From: Planctomycetota bacterium
Lineage (GTDB): Bacteria > Planctomycetota > Planctomycetia > Planctomycetales > Planctomycetaceae
Direction: 5' to 3'
Length of the DNA: 13,923 nucleotides
NCBI GenBank assembly: GCA_013151585.1
Contig: JAADHY010000463.1
Coordinates: 1-13,923, forward strand
The notes under the pieces are model-generated. The model saw only the letters and a list, made by a program, of their open reading frames with translations, was not told the DNA's origin and searched no databases. A program made the position numbers and the translations under genes. Shown in pieces: positions 7,089 through 13,903 of the stretch (positions are counted from its first letter, which is position 1; each line of letters opens with the position of its first letter).

Positions 7089-10000
7089 TCGCTTTCTTTG
7101 CACGCCATCCGACGGCGGCCAATCTGTTGATGCTGGTCTTCTTGGCCGTGGGCATTTTGACGGTCGGCCAGCTCCGGCGAGAGACCTTTCCAGACTTCAG
7201 CCCGACGGAAGTGGAAATCCGCGTCGTGTATCCGGGGGCAACGGCCGAGGAGGTCGAGGAGGCGATCTGCCGACGGATCGAAGACGCGCTGGATGGCGTG
7301 CGGTATGTGAAAGAGCTACGCAGCGAGGCGCGGGACGGCGTGGGCATCGTCACGGTCGAAATGGACGAGGCCGGGATATACCAGGAGTTCAAAGACGAAA
7401 TTGATACGGCCGTCGGCTCCATCGACGATCTGCCGTCGGATGCCGAAACGCCCGTCATTCGTCAACTTCACACCGTGGACCTGGTGCTCGCTCTTTTGGT
7501 CACCGGCCCGATGCCCTTGGCCGACCTGAAGGTGTATTGCGAAGACCTGAAGGAGCGTCTTCAGCAGCAACCGCAGGTCTCGCTGGTCACGATCGAAGGT
7601 TTTTCCGACCACCAACTTCGTGTGGAGTTGCGTGACGAGGCGTTGCGCCGCTATCGCCTCAATGCCAATCAGGTCGCAGACATTATACGGCGTCAAAGTG
7701 TGAATTTGCCCGCCGGGACGATCGAAACGCGCCAGGGCGAGATCGTCATTCGGTTCGTTGAAGAGCGTCGCACGCCCGAAGCGCTGGAGGACCTGGTGAT
7801 CTTGGCCGGCGACGGAGGGACTGAGGTCCGACTGGGGGATATCGCTCGGGTGGTGGATACGTTCGAATTGGACGAAGAGAAAATCTTGCTCGGCAACCGG
7901 CGTGCTGCCCTCATGAACGTCTTCATGACCAAGAACCAGGACGTCATCCGCGTCGCAGACGCCGTGAAGGCGTTCGTCCGGGCGGAGCGACGCCGATGTC
8001 CCCAAGTCGACATCAAGATCACCCAGGATGGCTCGACCCTGGTGCGCGATCGGCTGGTGCTGCTGGTGAAGAATGCATGGCAAGGCGCGCTGCTGGTGAT
8101 GTTGACGATGTGGCTGTTTTTCAACCTTCGTCTGTCGTTCTGGGTGGTGATGAGCTTGCCCGTGTCGTTTCTTGGAGCATTCTTCTTGATGCCCCATCTC
8201 GGGCTGACCATCAACATGATGACGATGGTGGGCCTGCTGTTGGCTCTGGGCCTACTCATGGACGACGGAATCGTTATCGCCGAAAACATCGCGAGCCACG
8301 CCGCCCGTGGCAAGCCGGCGCTCCAGTCGGCGGTCGACGGCGTCACGGAAGTGGCCGGAGGAGTTTTCTCGTCGTTCATCACCACCGTCTGCGTGCTCGG
8401 TCCGTTGGCTTTCTTGCAGGGCGACATCGGCAAGGTCCTCGAGGTGGTTCCCCTCACATTGATCCTGGTGCTGGTCGTCAGTCTGATCGAGGCTTTCCTG
8501 ATCCTACCGGCTCACTTGGGACACTCGTTTCGCCATTTCGATCCGACCAAGGCCGGCCGGCTGCGTCAAAAGTTCGACCGGGCGATCGATTTCCTGCGCG
8601 AACGGATTCTGGGACGCACGGTCGACGCACTGTTGCGGTGGCGTTATCTGTGGATCGGAACGGTAGCCGCTTTGTTCTTGGTGGCCGTAGGATTGCTTGC
8701 CGGCGGCGTGCTCAAGTTTCAGGCGTTCCCGGACCTGGACGGCGACGTGATCGAAGCCCGCGTTTTGCTGCCCTCGGGAACTCCGCTGGAACGCACCGAA
8801 CAGGTCGTCCGGCGGATCACCGACGGGCTCGCTCGCGTGAACGAACGGTTTCGTCCCCGGCAGCCCGATCAACAGGACTTGATCAAAACCGTTTACGTCC
8901 GGTTCAACCGGAATCCGGATGCTTTCGAAAATGGCCCGCACGTGGCCACGGTCACGGCCGACCTGCTGGCTGCAGAAAAGCGGTCGGTCCGGCTGGACGA
9001 CGTTTTCGAAGCGTGGCGTCAGGAGGTGGGCGAGCCACCGGACGTGTTGGCGTTGGCCTACACCGAGCCGGGATTTGGTCCCCAAGGCCGCAGTATCGAG
9101 ATTCGGTTGATGGGCGAAGACCTCCATGACTTGAAGAGGGCAGCGGGTGAGCTGAAACAGTGGTTCGCTCGCTTCCCCGGCGTCGCGAATCTGGCCGACG
9201 ATTTGCACCCGGGCAAACGGGAACTTCAAATTCGACTGCGTGAAGGCGCCGTCGGGTTGGGATTGGATGCACAGCGGATGGCCAGCCAATTGCGGGCGGC
9301 CTTTCAGGGCGTCACGGCCGACGAGATCCAGGTCGGACGGGAAGGATACGAAATCGAAGTCCGCCTCGCCCGAAGCGACCGCGACAGCATCGCCGATTAC
9401 GAGTATTTCAGCTTCACACTGCCGGATGGGAACCGCGTTCCCATCAGCGCCGTGGCCGAAGTGACCACCGAACGAGGTTGGTCGCGCATTGCTCGCGTCA
9501 ACGAACGGCGCACGGTCACTTTGCGTGGCGACATCGATCCTCGAGTGACCAACACGGCCGATCTGATGACCCGGCTTCGGCGTACGTTCTTGCCGGAGCT
9601 TCTTGCGCGACATCCCGGCATCGATGTGACGTTTGAAGGAGAAACTCGCGAGGGCCAGACGACGCGCCGGTCGATCCTGCGCGGCATGTTGATCGGGCTG
9701 CTCGGGGTCTTCATTTTGCTGAGTTTTCAGTTCCGCAGCTACATCGAACCGCTGATCGTGATGGTCGCAATCCCTCTGGCTTTGATCGGGGTTGTGGTCG
9801 GTCACCTGGTGATGGGCATCAATCTCAGCATGCCCAGTATCCTGGGATTCGTGTCTCTGGCCGGAATCGTCGTGAACGACTCGATTCTGTTGGTTCTGTT
9901 CCTGAAGCGGCAGCGGAGCGAGGGTGCCGAGATTCTGGAGGCCGCCTCCCAAGCCAGTCGCCGGCGATTTCGAGCGATTGTGATCACGTCGTTGACGACC

Positions 10001-10183
10001 ATTGCCGGCTTGCTACCGCTGTTGACAGAGCGGAGTCTTCAGGCCCAAGTGCTCATCCCGTTGGCCACCAGCATCGTGTTCGGGCTGCTCGCCTCAACCG
10101 TGCTGGTCCTGCTCGTGGTCCCCTGCCTGTACGCCATCCTCGGTGACCTGGGTCTCGCCGAGCGACTGGGGGAGCCGGAATAG
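7085..10183 (+). CDS. RND-family inner-membrane efflux transporter (AcrB/HAE-like)
   Basis: A 1032-residue protein, the family's normal length. The start at 7085 gives an ATGA overlap with the adaptor and the canonical opening 'MIAFFARHPTAANLLMLV' (TM1); the frame runs upstream to 6938 inside the adaptor gene. The first porter domain has the usual 'YPGATAEEVEEAI'. TM4 carries 'GLLLALGLLMDDGIVIAEN' with D393-D394, equivalent to the proton-relay Asp pair of AcrB. A second periplasmic half follows TM7. TM10 reads 'GIVVNDSILLVLFLKR' with N931-D932 where AcrB has Lys-Asn, so the conserved TM10 lysine is absent. The protein ends after TM12 ('LVVPCLYAIL'). It would export drugs, lipids or other amphiphiles using the proton gradient; the substrate is not readable. 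It sits downstream of a tetR gene, and a GAGCAAGCG hairpin lies about 105 bp after its stop. Confidence 0.93.
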   Translation: MIAFFARHPTAANLLMLVFLAVGILTVGQLRRETFPDFSPTEVEIRVVYPGATAEEVEEAICRRIEDALDGVRYVKELRSEARDGVGIVTVEMDEAGIYQEFKDEIDTAVGSIDDLPSDAETPVIRQLHTVDLVLALLVTGPMPLADLKVYCEDLKERLQQQPQVSLVTIEGFSDHQLRVELRDEALRRYRLNANQVADIIRRQSVNLPAGTIETRQGEIVIRFVEERRTPEALEDLVILAGDGGTEVRLGDIARVVDTFELDEEKILLGNRRAALMNVFMTKNQDVIRVADAVKAFVRAERRRCPQVDIKITQDGSTLVRDRLVLLVKNAWQGALLVMLTMWLFFNLRLSFWVVMSLPVSFLGAFFLMPHLGLTINMMTMVGLLLALGLLMDDGIVIAENIASHAARGKPALQSAVDGVTEVAGGVFSSFITTVCVLGPLAFLQGDIGKVLEVVPLTLILVLVVSLIEAFLILPAHLGHSFRHFDPTKAGRLRQKFDRAIDFLRERILGRTVDALLRWRYLWIGTVAALFLVAVGLLAGGVLKFQAFPDLDGDVIEARVLLPSGTPLERTEQVVRRITDGLARVNERFRPRQPDQQDLIKTVYVRFNRNPDAFENGPHVATVTADLLAAEKRSVRLDDVFEAWRQEVGEPPDVLALAYTEPGFGPQGRSIEIRLMGEDLHDLKRAAGELKQWFARFPGVANLADDLHPGKRELQIRLREGAVGLGLDAQRMASQLRAAFQGVTADEIQVGREGYEIEVRLARSDRDSIADYEYFSFTLPDGNRVPISAVAEVTTERGWSRIARVNERRTVTLRGDIDPRVTNTADLMTRLRRTFLPELLARHPGIDVTFEGETREGQTTRRSILRGMLIGLLGVFILLSFQFRSYIEPLIVMVAIPLALIGVVVGHLVMGINLSMPSILGFVSLAGIVVNDSILLVLFLKRQRSEGAEILEAASQASRRRFRAIVITSLTTIAGLLPLLTERSLQAQVLIPLATSIVFGLLASTVLVLLVVPCLYAILGDLGLAERLGEPE

Positions 10184-10226
10184 TCTTTTGGATAGTGTCT
10201 TGGAGCGTAAGAGTCTTCCTTTCCGG

Positions 10227-10249
10227 CATACGCGCGTCGTACGCGCATG
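10227..10249 (+). terminator. Imperfect hairpin 44 bp after the RND gene
   Basis: CATaCGCG and CGCGcATG pair over a 7-nt loop with one mismatch. It lies just downstream of the pump stop and is followed by only three T residues, so termination is possible but unproven. Confidence 0.3.
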
Positions 10250-10288
10250 TTTGAAAGGACGTATCGTATGTTCGGGTTACTGGTTATA

Positions 10289-10313
10289 GAGCAAGCGGGA
10301 CGCTTGCTCTACG
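10289..10313 (+). repeat. GAGCAAGCG hairpin repeat, copy 2
   Basis: The same 9-bp perfect stem (GAGCAAGCG/CGCTTGCTC) as at 5666-5691, with loop GGA and the same TACG flank. Together the copies bracket the adaptor/RND gene pair as direct repeats about 4.6 kb apart. Confidence 0.75.
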
Positions 10314-10353
10314 CTAGGATGCTCGCAACATGCGCGCGTCGTAGCTTGGTCGT

Positions 10354-10395
10354 CTCTCTGAGACCGGTACCGTGCGATGTACGAGTCTCGGAGAG
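10354..10395. repeat. 11-bp stem-loop (CTCTCTGAGAC / GTCTCGGAGAG)
   Basis: CTCTCTGAGAC (10354-10364) pairs with GTCTCGGAGAG (10385-10395) with a single T-G wobble, over a 20-nt loop. It belongs to neither of the other repeat families in the window. There is no T-tract. Confidence 0.5.
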
Positions 10396-10405
10396 CTTGC
10401 CTGCC

Positions 10406-10425
10406 CGGTCTGCGGCCGCAGACCG
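10406..10425. repeat. 20-bp perfect palindrome
   Basis: CGGTCTGCGGCCGCAGACCG is fully self-complementary with no spacer. It may be an operator-like site, or cruciform or hairpin debris of a dispersed repeat. It lies 11 bp after the stem-loop at 10354-10395 and 334 bp before the next gene. Confidence 0.6.
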
Positions 10426-10758
10426 CGTCAAGCCGAAGTCCCGGGCTTCTTCTCGGTCGCGGTTTCTGCCTGGAACCGCAGCGACTGGAGCCGCCGATCA
10501 GCTCCGTTCCCAGACGGTGGCAACTCCGCTTTTTTCAGTTCCCCTTCGGCGAGCTTTTCGCGTGCGGCCGCGAACGAGAAAGACCTTTCGGGGTTTCGCC
10601 GGCCTCAAGGGCATGCTTCTCAACGATGGACGCGCTGTCGGACGGCTTGGGATGGAACGTTTCGCTGTACCGGTTTGACGCGGAAATGAATTGCGCGTAC
10701 GATCCTCCTCTGTTTTCATGACCCTCTGCGTTCCCTTGCGAGCTTCCTAGTCACTGCT

Positions 10759-11853
10759 ATGAGATTTGGCAAATGGGGCCGTTTCGCGGAAAAAGAATGG
10801 CTGTTGCTGGCTTCCGGCGTCGGGCTCCTCACGACGTCCCTGTATCTCAAAGCTCCGCCGACCTTCCTCCGCGCTTCCGAGATGGAAGTGCTGTTTCTGC
10901 TTTGGGCGCTGTTCGTGACCGTCAAAGGCCTGGAGCAGAGCCGTCTGTTCGATTATTGCGCGTCGCGCATTGAGACAAAACGGTTTGTTGCGCTGAAACT
11001 GGTGGTTGCGACCTTTGTCTTGTCGATGTTCGTGACGAACGACGTGGCGCTCTTGGTGATCATTCCACTGACCCTGCAACTGCAATGTCGGCGGAGGGAC
11101 ATTCTCGTAATCCTCGAAGCCATGGCCGCCAACGCCGGATCGGCTCTGACTCCCTTCGGAAATCCGCAAAATCTCTTCCTGTATTGGTTTTACGGAATCA
11201 GTGCCTCGGAATTTCTGCTTTGTATCGCTCCGTTTTCGCTTTTCTTCTTTCTCCTGCTGGCATCCATCGCTTCACTGGTCCGTACAAGAACAGCACACCG
11301 CAGCGTGCAAGAAGACGGCGCTGCGACACCTATCCGTATCTCGCGAAGTGCGTGGACGCATGCCGCCGGGCTGGGACTCGTTGTCTTATGCGTTTTGCGT
11401 GCCCTTCCGCTGGCGGCTTGTCTGTTGATTCCGATCTATTCGGTCGCATGCGATCGCAGAACTTTACGCGTGGACTATGCGCTGCTTTTGACGTTTCTGT
11501 TTTTCTTCGGTTTAGCCGAAGACGTCCGCGAGATTCTTTCGGCCCAGGGCCTGGAAAACACGGGGCATGTGTTTGTGTTGTCGGCACTGTTGAGTCAGGC
11601 GATGAGCAACGTGCCGGCTGCGCTGCTTTTCTCAAGATTTACGTCCCAGTGGCAGCCCCTGCTGTGGGGAGTGAGCGTCGGAGGATTCGGGAGCTTGGTC
11701 GCATCCTTTGCCAATCTGATCGCTTACAGGCTGTACGTGAACCACGACAGCCCGGAACGGGAGCGGTTCTTCCTTCCCAAGTTTCTCGGCTTCAGTTATG
11801 CGATGTTTTTGTTGGGCGTTGGCCTCTATTGGGTCCTGCGATTGGAATCCTGA
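10759..11853 (+). CDS. Ion-transporter (IT) superfamily membrane permease, SLC13/ArsB/NhaD-like
   Basis: A 364-residue, highly hydrophobic protein with about ten predicted membrane segments, shorter than the usual 400-600 residues of SLC13 or ArsB proteins. It shows the two signature re-entrant regions of the superfamily. The first is 'SMFVTNDVALLVIIPLTL' (T93-N94-D95) with 'NAGSALTPFGNPQNLFLY' (N125 to N137). The second-half equivalent is 'SQAMSNVPAALLFS' (S283-N284-V-P-A). Such proteins carry carboxylates, sulfate, arsenite or exchange Na+/H+; the substrate cannot be told from these motifs. ATG 10759 is the only reasonable start, but it lacks a clear ribosome site. It follows a long hairpin-rich spacer, so it is probably transcribed on its own. 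Its 3' end overlaps the convergent LamG gene by 28 bp. Confidence 0.85.
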   Translation: MRFGKWGRFAEKEWLLLASGVGLLTTSLYLKAPPTFLRASEMEVLFLLWALFVTVKGLEQSRLFDYCASRIETKRFVALKLVVATFVLSMFVTNDVALLVIIPLTLQLQCRRRDILVILEAMAANAGSALTPFGNPQNLFLYWFYGISASEFLLCIAPFSLFFFLLLASIASLVRTRTAHRSVQEDGAATPIRISRSAWTHAAGLGLVVLCVLRALPLAACLLIPIYSVACDRRTLRVDYALLLTFLFFFGLAEDVREILSAQGLENTGHVFVLSALLSQAMSNVPAALLFSRFTSQWQPLLWGVSVGGFGSLVASFANLIAYRLYVNHDSPERERFFLPKFLGFSYAMFLLGVGLYWVLRLES

Positions 11854-12848
11854 GAGCCGGACGTGTGGCAGACAGCCAAGCATCCGATTCTGTAGGCACG
11901 TCTCGGCGCCATGCTGTGACTATCTTCCGGTGGCCGCAAGATCCACCGCTGCCCGAGCCTTGGGCGATCGAGCATCGCAAGCGGGAAGCGTGAGCGACAG
12001 GCGTCCGGGTTGGCACGCACTGGGCGCCGTCTTGAAAACATGGAATCCCGGCACATTCTTCGGCGATGCGCTCGGTTATCGCGGCGAGGGGCGGGCCACA
12101 GAGTCCACAGCAGACGGACTTCTTCGAGTTTCAGCGGGCGACGGAAAGCGAGCAGTTCATCCAGGCGGCCGCGCGGGCGACCGGATCGGTCGCCGACGAC
12201 CAGGTTGCCGAACGTGCCCGGACGCGGTGACTGGGAAAGCGAACGCACCAAGAATGGCTGACCGTTGACGCTCAGCTCCATCGTCGGCCACGACCAGTTG
12301 GCGACCAGCAGGTACCAGCGCCCGTTCTGCCAGTCCGATCCGCCGTTGATCGTGGCCGGTCGAGCCCCCGGCACGCGAGTGATGTAAAGGATGCCTTCTT
12401 GTCGCCGGACACGGCCGTCGTCGATGTCCGGCCCTTGTCGTTCCAAGTAGAACGTGGCGTTCGAAGTCATAACGAACACGCAGTTGTCATCGCGCGGTCG
12501 TTGCCAGTTCTCCGGCATGACCCACACGGCGATGGCTCCGCGCCGTTCCAGCAGCACGTTGCCCAGACGCGGATAAACCGCCCCGCCGGTGCCTAAGACC
12601 AGCGATCGCCCGAGCACGCCGGGCGCGAACCGCGGGTGGGTGAACTCGCCCCGGCGACTGCCGAAAACCGTCGGCTCCCATTTCGGCCCTTCGGCCATGT
12701 CGGGCCGCATCGTGCCGGCATCGAAACTCATGTGAAACGTGACCGCGTCCATCAACGAGCGAAACTCCGGTCGCAGATACGGCGAGCCCGCCGCGGGATC
12801 CACGGCCGGTAGCACGTACAGTAGCAGACATGACAGGCCGACTGGCAT
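11826..12848 (-). CDS. Secreted LamG-like (concanavalin-A fold) domain protein with odd C-terminal tail
   Basis: A 340-residue frame from ATG 12848; AGGA lies 12 nt upstream, a rather distant ribosome site. Residues 1-21 (MPVGLSCLLLYVLPAVDPAAG) look like a signal peptide. Residues about 33-252 are a LamG/Laminin_G_3-type jelly roll: 'AVTFHMSFDAGTMRPDMAEG', 'GRSLVLGTGGAVYPRLGN', 'GAIAVWVMPENW', 'NGRWYLLVANWSWPTMELSVNGQ', and the closing 'GRLDELLAFRRPLKLEEVRLLW'. Such domains in planctomycete exported proteins usually bind glycans or form modules of larger hydrolases. After residue about 255 (downstream of 12086) the frame becomes Arg/Ser/Pro-rich without hydrophobic order, and it runs into the convergent permease gene. 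I suspect the original 3' part was lost or shifted, so the native end may be near 12080. Confidence 0.7.
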   Translation of the reverse strand: MPVGLSCLLLYVLPAVDPAAGSPYLRPEFRSLMDAVTFHMSFDAGTMRPDMAEGPKWEPTVFGSRRGEFTHPRFAPGVLGRSLVLGTGGAVYPRLGNVLLERRGAIAVWVMPENWQRPRDDNCVFVMTSNATFYLERQGPDIDDGRVRRQEGILYITRVPGARPATINGGSDWQNGRWYLLVANWSWPTMELSVNGQPFLVRSLSQSPRPGTFGNLVVGDRSGRPRGRLDELLAFRRPLKLEEVRLLWTLWPAPRRDNRAHRRRMCRDSMFSRRRPVRANPDACRSRFPLAMLDRPRLGQRWILRPPEDSHSMAPRRAYRIGCLAVCHTSGSQDSNRRTQ

Positions 12849-12904
12849 GGTAACGGTTTATCCTACTGATCACGAAGCTTTGCAAGATCAACGCTTTGAG
12901 TCAA

Positions 12905-12923
12905 CATAAGGTGCTAGCCTGCG
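12905..12923 (-). repeat. Degenerate REP hairpin
   Basis: Read on the minus strand: CGC-AGGC-TAGC-ACCT. It keeps the outer arm, inner arm and TAGC loop of the family but has one mismatch in the inner 3' arm and has lost the outer 3' arm. It lies 7 bp from the first intact element. Confidence 0.45.
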
Positions 12924-12929
12924 GCAAAC

Positions 12930-13008
12930 GTAAACGCAACGCGCTAGCGTGCGGTCCCCAGGCCGCGAACGCCAAGGACCGGAGTACCGGAGGCTAGCGC
13001 CCGCCGCT
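12930..13008 (+). repeat. BIME-like REP pair, copy a
   Basis: The left half (12935-12953) pairs CGC+ACGC with GCGT+GCG around GCTA, with A12938 bulged. The right half (12988-13006) is the same hairpin inverted, with CGG+AGGC opposite GCCC+G+CCG, so it carries one inner mismatch. A 34-bp spacer separates the halves. It is one of two tandem copies downstream of the RAYT stop. Confidence 0.8.
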
Positions 13009-13029
13009 CCCTTCACTTGGCACAGCACC

Positions 13030-13100
13030 GTAAACGCAACGCGCTAGCGTGCGGTCCAGGAGTGGTCGGCGCGGAGGGGCGGAGGCTAGCGCCTGCCGCT
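13030..13100 (+). repeat. BIME-like REP pair, copy b
   Basis: Same left head (GTAAACGCAACGCGCTAGCG) as copy a, 100 bp further on. The right half (13080-13098) is a perfect CGG+AGGC / GCCT+g+CCG hairpin with TAGC loop. It ends 19 bp from the RAYT stop codon. Its internal spacer closely matches that of copy d on the other side of the gene. Confidence 0.85.
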
Positions 13101-13119
13101 GATCTCGCCCAATGTAGTG

Positions 13120-13596
13120 TCACTGTCGGGGCCAACGGTCCTGCGCCTCAAGGATGTACAACACCACCTGCTCAAGTTCGTCTTCCGTGTCTACGATCTG
13201 GCAGTCACCGCCTCGCGCCCAAACTCTCTTATTGGCGAAGCGACTGTCTGCCTCGCGCAGTTTCCGCGTCGCGTTAGCCTTCAATTGGTCCCGTACCATC
13301 TGTGGCCGCATATTCGTCGCTGTAATCACTACGTGCACGTGGTTTGTCCGGACGTTAATGGCGTGAATCAACCAGCGTCGCACCGCAGCATGGTCGCGAC
13401 ACGCTTGCTCCACAACCGCCCGGTGACAGGGCGATAAGACAACAGGGTTGCCTCTCATCCGTCGACGACACCACGCCTCGAGCCTTGGTTGTGGAGGCTG
13501 ATCCCCAGCCCGCCATTTCCGCCATCCTCGGCTGTCGCCCGGCAGCCAAGTTCCGTATGTGCTCCACGTGATGAAGAATGCGATCGGCTCGTCCAT
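13120..13596 (-). CDS. RAYT: REP-associated tyrosine transposase (Y1_Tnp / IS200-like)
   Basis: A 158-residue protein. ATG 13596 is chosen because GGGAG lies 8 nt upstream and the product then begins with the typical 'MDEPIAFFITWSTYGTWLPG'; the frame extends to 13722 through a repeat copy. It carries the HUH motif H86-V-H88 in 'TNHVHVVI' and the candidate catalytic tyrosine Y147 in 'LEQVVLYILEAQD'. These are the elements of single-strand Y1 transposases, which nick and join DNA through a 5'-phosphotyrosine. RAYTs are usually single-copy, lack terminal insertion-sequence ends, and act on the REP palindromes that flank them. Here two REP-pair copies lie on each side in the same orientation (12930-13100 and 13675-13835), which supports the assignment strongly. 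All key residues are intact, so the enzyme may be active. Confidence 0.92.
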   Translation of the reverse strand: MDEPIAFFITWSTYGTWLPGDSRGWRKWRAGDQPPQPRLEAWCRRRMRGNPVVLSPCHRAVVEQACRDHAAVRRWLIHAINVRTNHVHVVITATNMRPQMVRDQLKANATRKLREADSRFANKRVWARGGDCQIVDTEDELEQVVLYILEAQDRWPRQ

Positions 13597-13674
13597 CGCA
13601 TTGACTCCCGCTGGTAACCTATCATTAGACGCGCCAACCGTTCTGAGCGCAAGGGACATGAGCATGCGTCGAAT

Positions 13675-13743
13675 GTAAACGCAACGCGCTAGCGTGCCGT
13701 AAATGCCGTGGCCGTTCAACACCGGAGGCTAGCGCCTGCCGCT
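13675..13743 (+). repeat. BIME-like REP pair, copy c
   Basis: The left head is identical to copies a and b for its first 22 bases and then carries GCCGT in place of GCGGT. The right half is CGG+AGGC / GCCT+g+CCG with TAGC loop. Its internal spacer differs from the other copies. It begins 79 bp upstream of the RAYT start codon. Confidence 0.82.
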
Positions 13744-13764
13744 CGCATCACTTGGGACACTAGC

Positions 13765-13835
13765 GTAAACGCAACGCGCTAGCGTGCGGTCCAGAAGTGG
13801 CCAGCGCGGAGGACCGGAGGCTAGCGCCTACCGCT
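13765..13835 (+). repeat. BIME-like REP pair, copy d
   Basis: It is 90 bp from copy c in the same orientation. The left head matches copies a and b. The right half has GCCT+a+CCG, so only the bulged base varies. The spacer matches copy b apart from a few substitutions. The link between c and d (CTCGCATCACTTGGGACA) also resembles that between a and b, so the two flanks of the RAYT are related as blocks. Confidence 0.85.
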
Positions 13836-13866
13836 CACTGTCTCTCGATGGGAGGGAATGAAGCCC

Positions 13867-13891
13867 TCGCCTTCAGGCGACACCTTAAGGT
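13867..13891. repeat. Two adjacent palindromes, probable subterminal structure of an IS200/IS605 left end
   Basis: TCGCCT-TC-AGGCGA (13867-13880) and the perfect palindrome ACCTTAAGGT (13882-13891) lie just before the start codon of a probable transposase. IS200/IS605 elements have hairpins, not inverted terminal repeats, at their ends, typically a short distance before tnpA. Confidence 0.45.
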
Positions 13892-13903
13892 ACACTGCGA
13901 TGC

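Larger units (their letters stand above)
10184..10758. other. Hairpin-rich spacer without a convincing gene
   Basis: These 575 bp contain overlapping open frames (10247-10678 and 10377-10721) whose products are Arg/Ser/Pro-rich and family-less, and which look like GC-driven shadows. What it does hold is a series of palindromes: 10227-10249, 10289-10313, 10354-10395 and 10406-10425. An 11-bp string CGCGCGTCGTA occurs twice (10231-10241 and 10333-10343). The stretch 10430-10758 shows nothing further that I recognise, and no clear promoter for the next gene. Confidence 0.55.

Noticed and set aside
8504..9952. 482-residue minus-strand frame inside the RND gene
   Set aside because: Gln/His-rich mirror of the pump's codons; the plus-strand protein is an unmistakable RND transporter.
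10247..10721. Overlapping plus-strand frames of 105-143 residues in the spacer before the permease
   Set aside because: Three overlapping frames are open at once in GC-rich DNA, none with a ribosome site, domain or hydrophobic pattern. They also run across hairpins.
11798..12268. 156-residue plus-strand frame opposite the LamG tail
   Set aside because: Arg/Gly/Asp-rich antisense frame with no motif. It overlaps the permease end and part of the LamG domain on the other strand.
12905..13835. CRISPR array
   Set aside because: Only four repeats, each an inverted hairpin pair, with uneven spacing split by a transposase gene and no cas genes. They fit REP/BIME elements instead.
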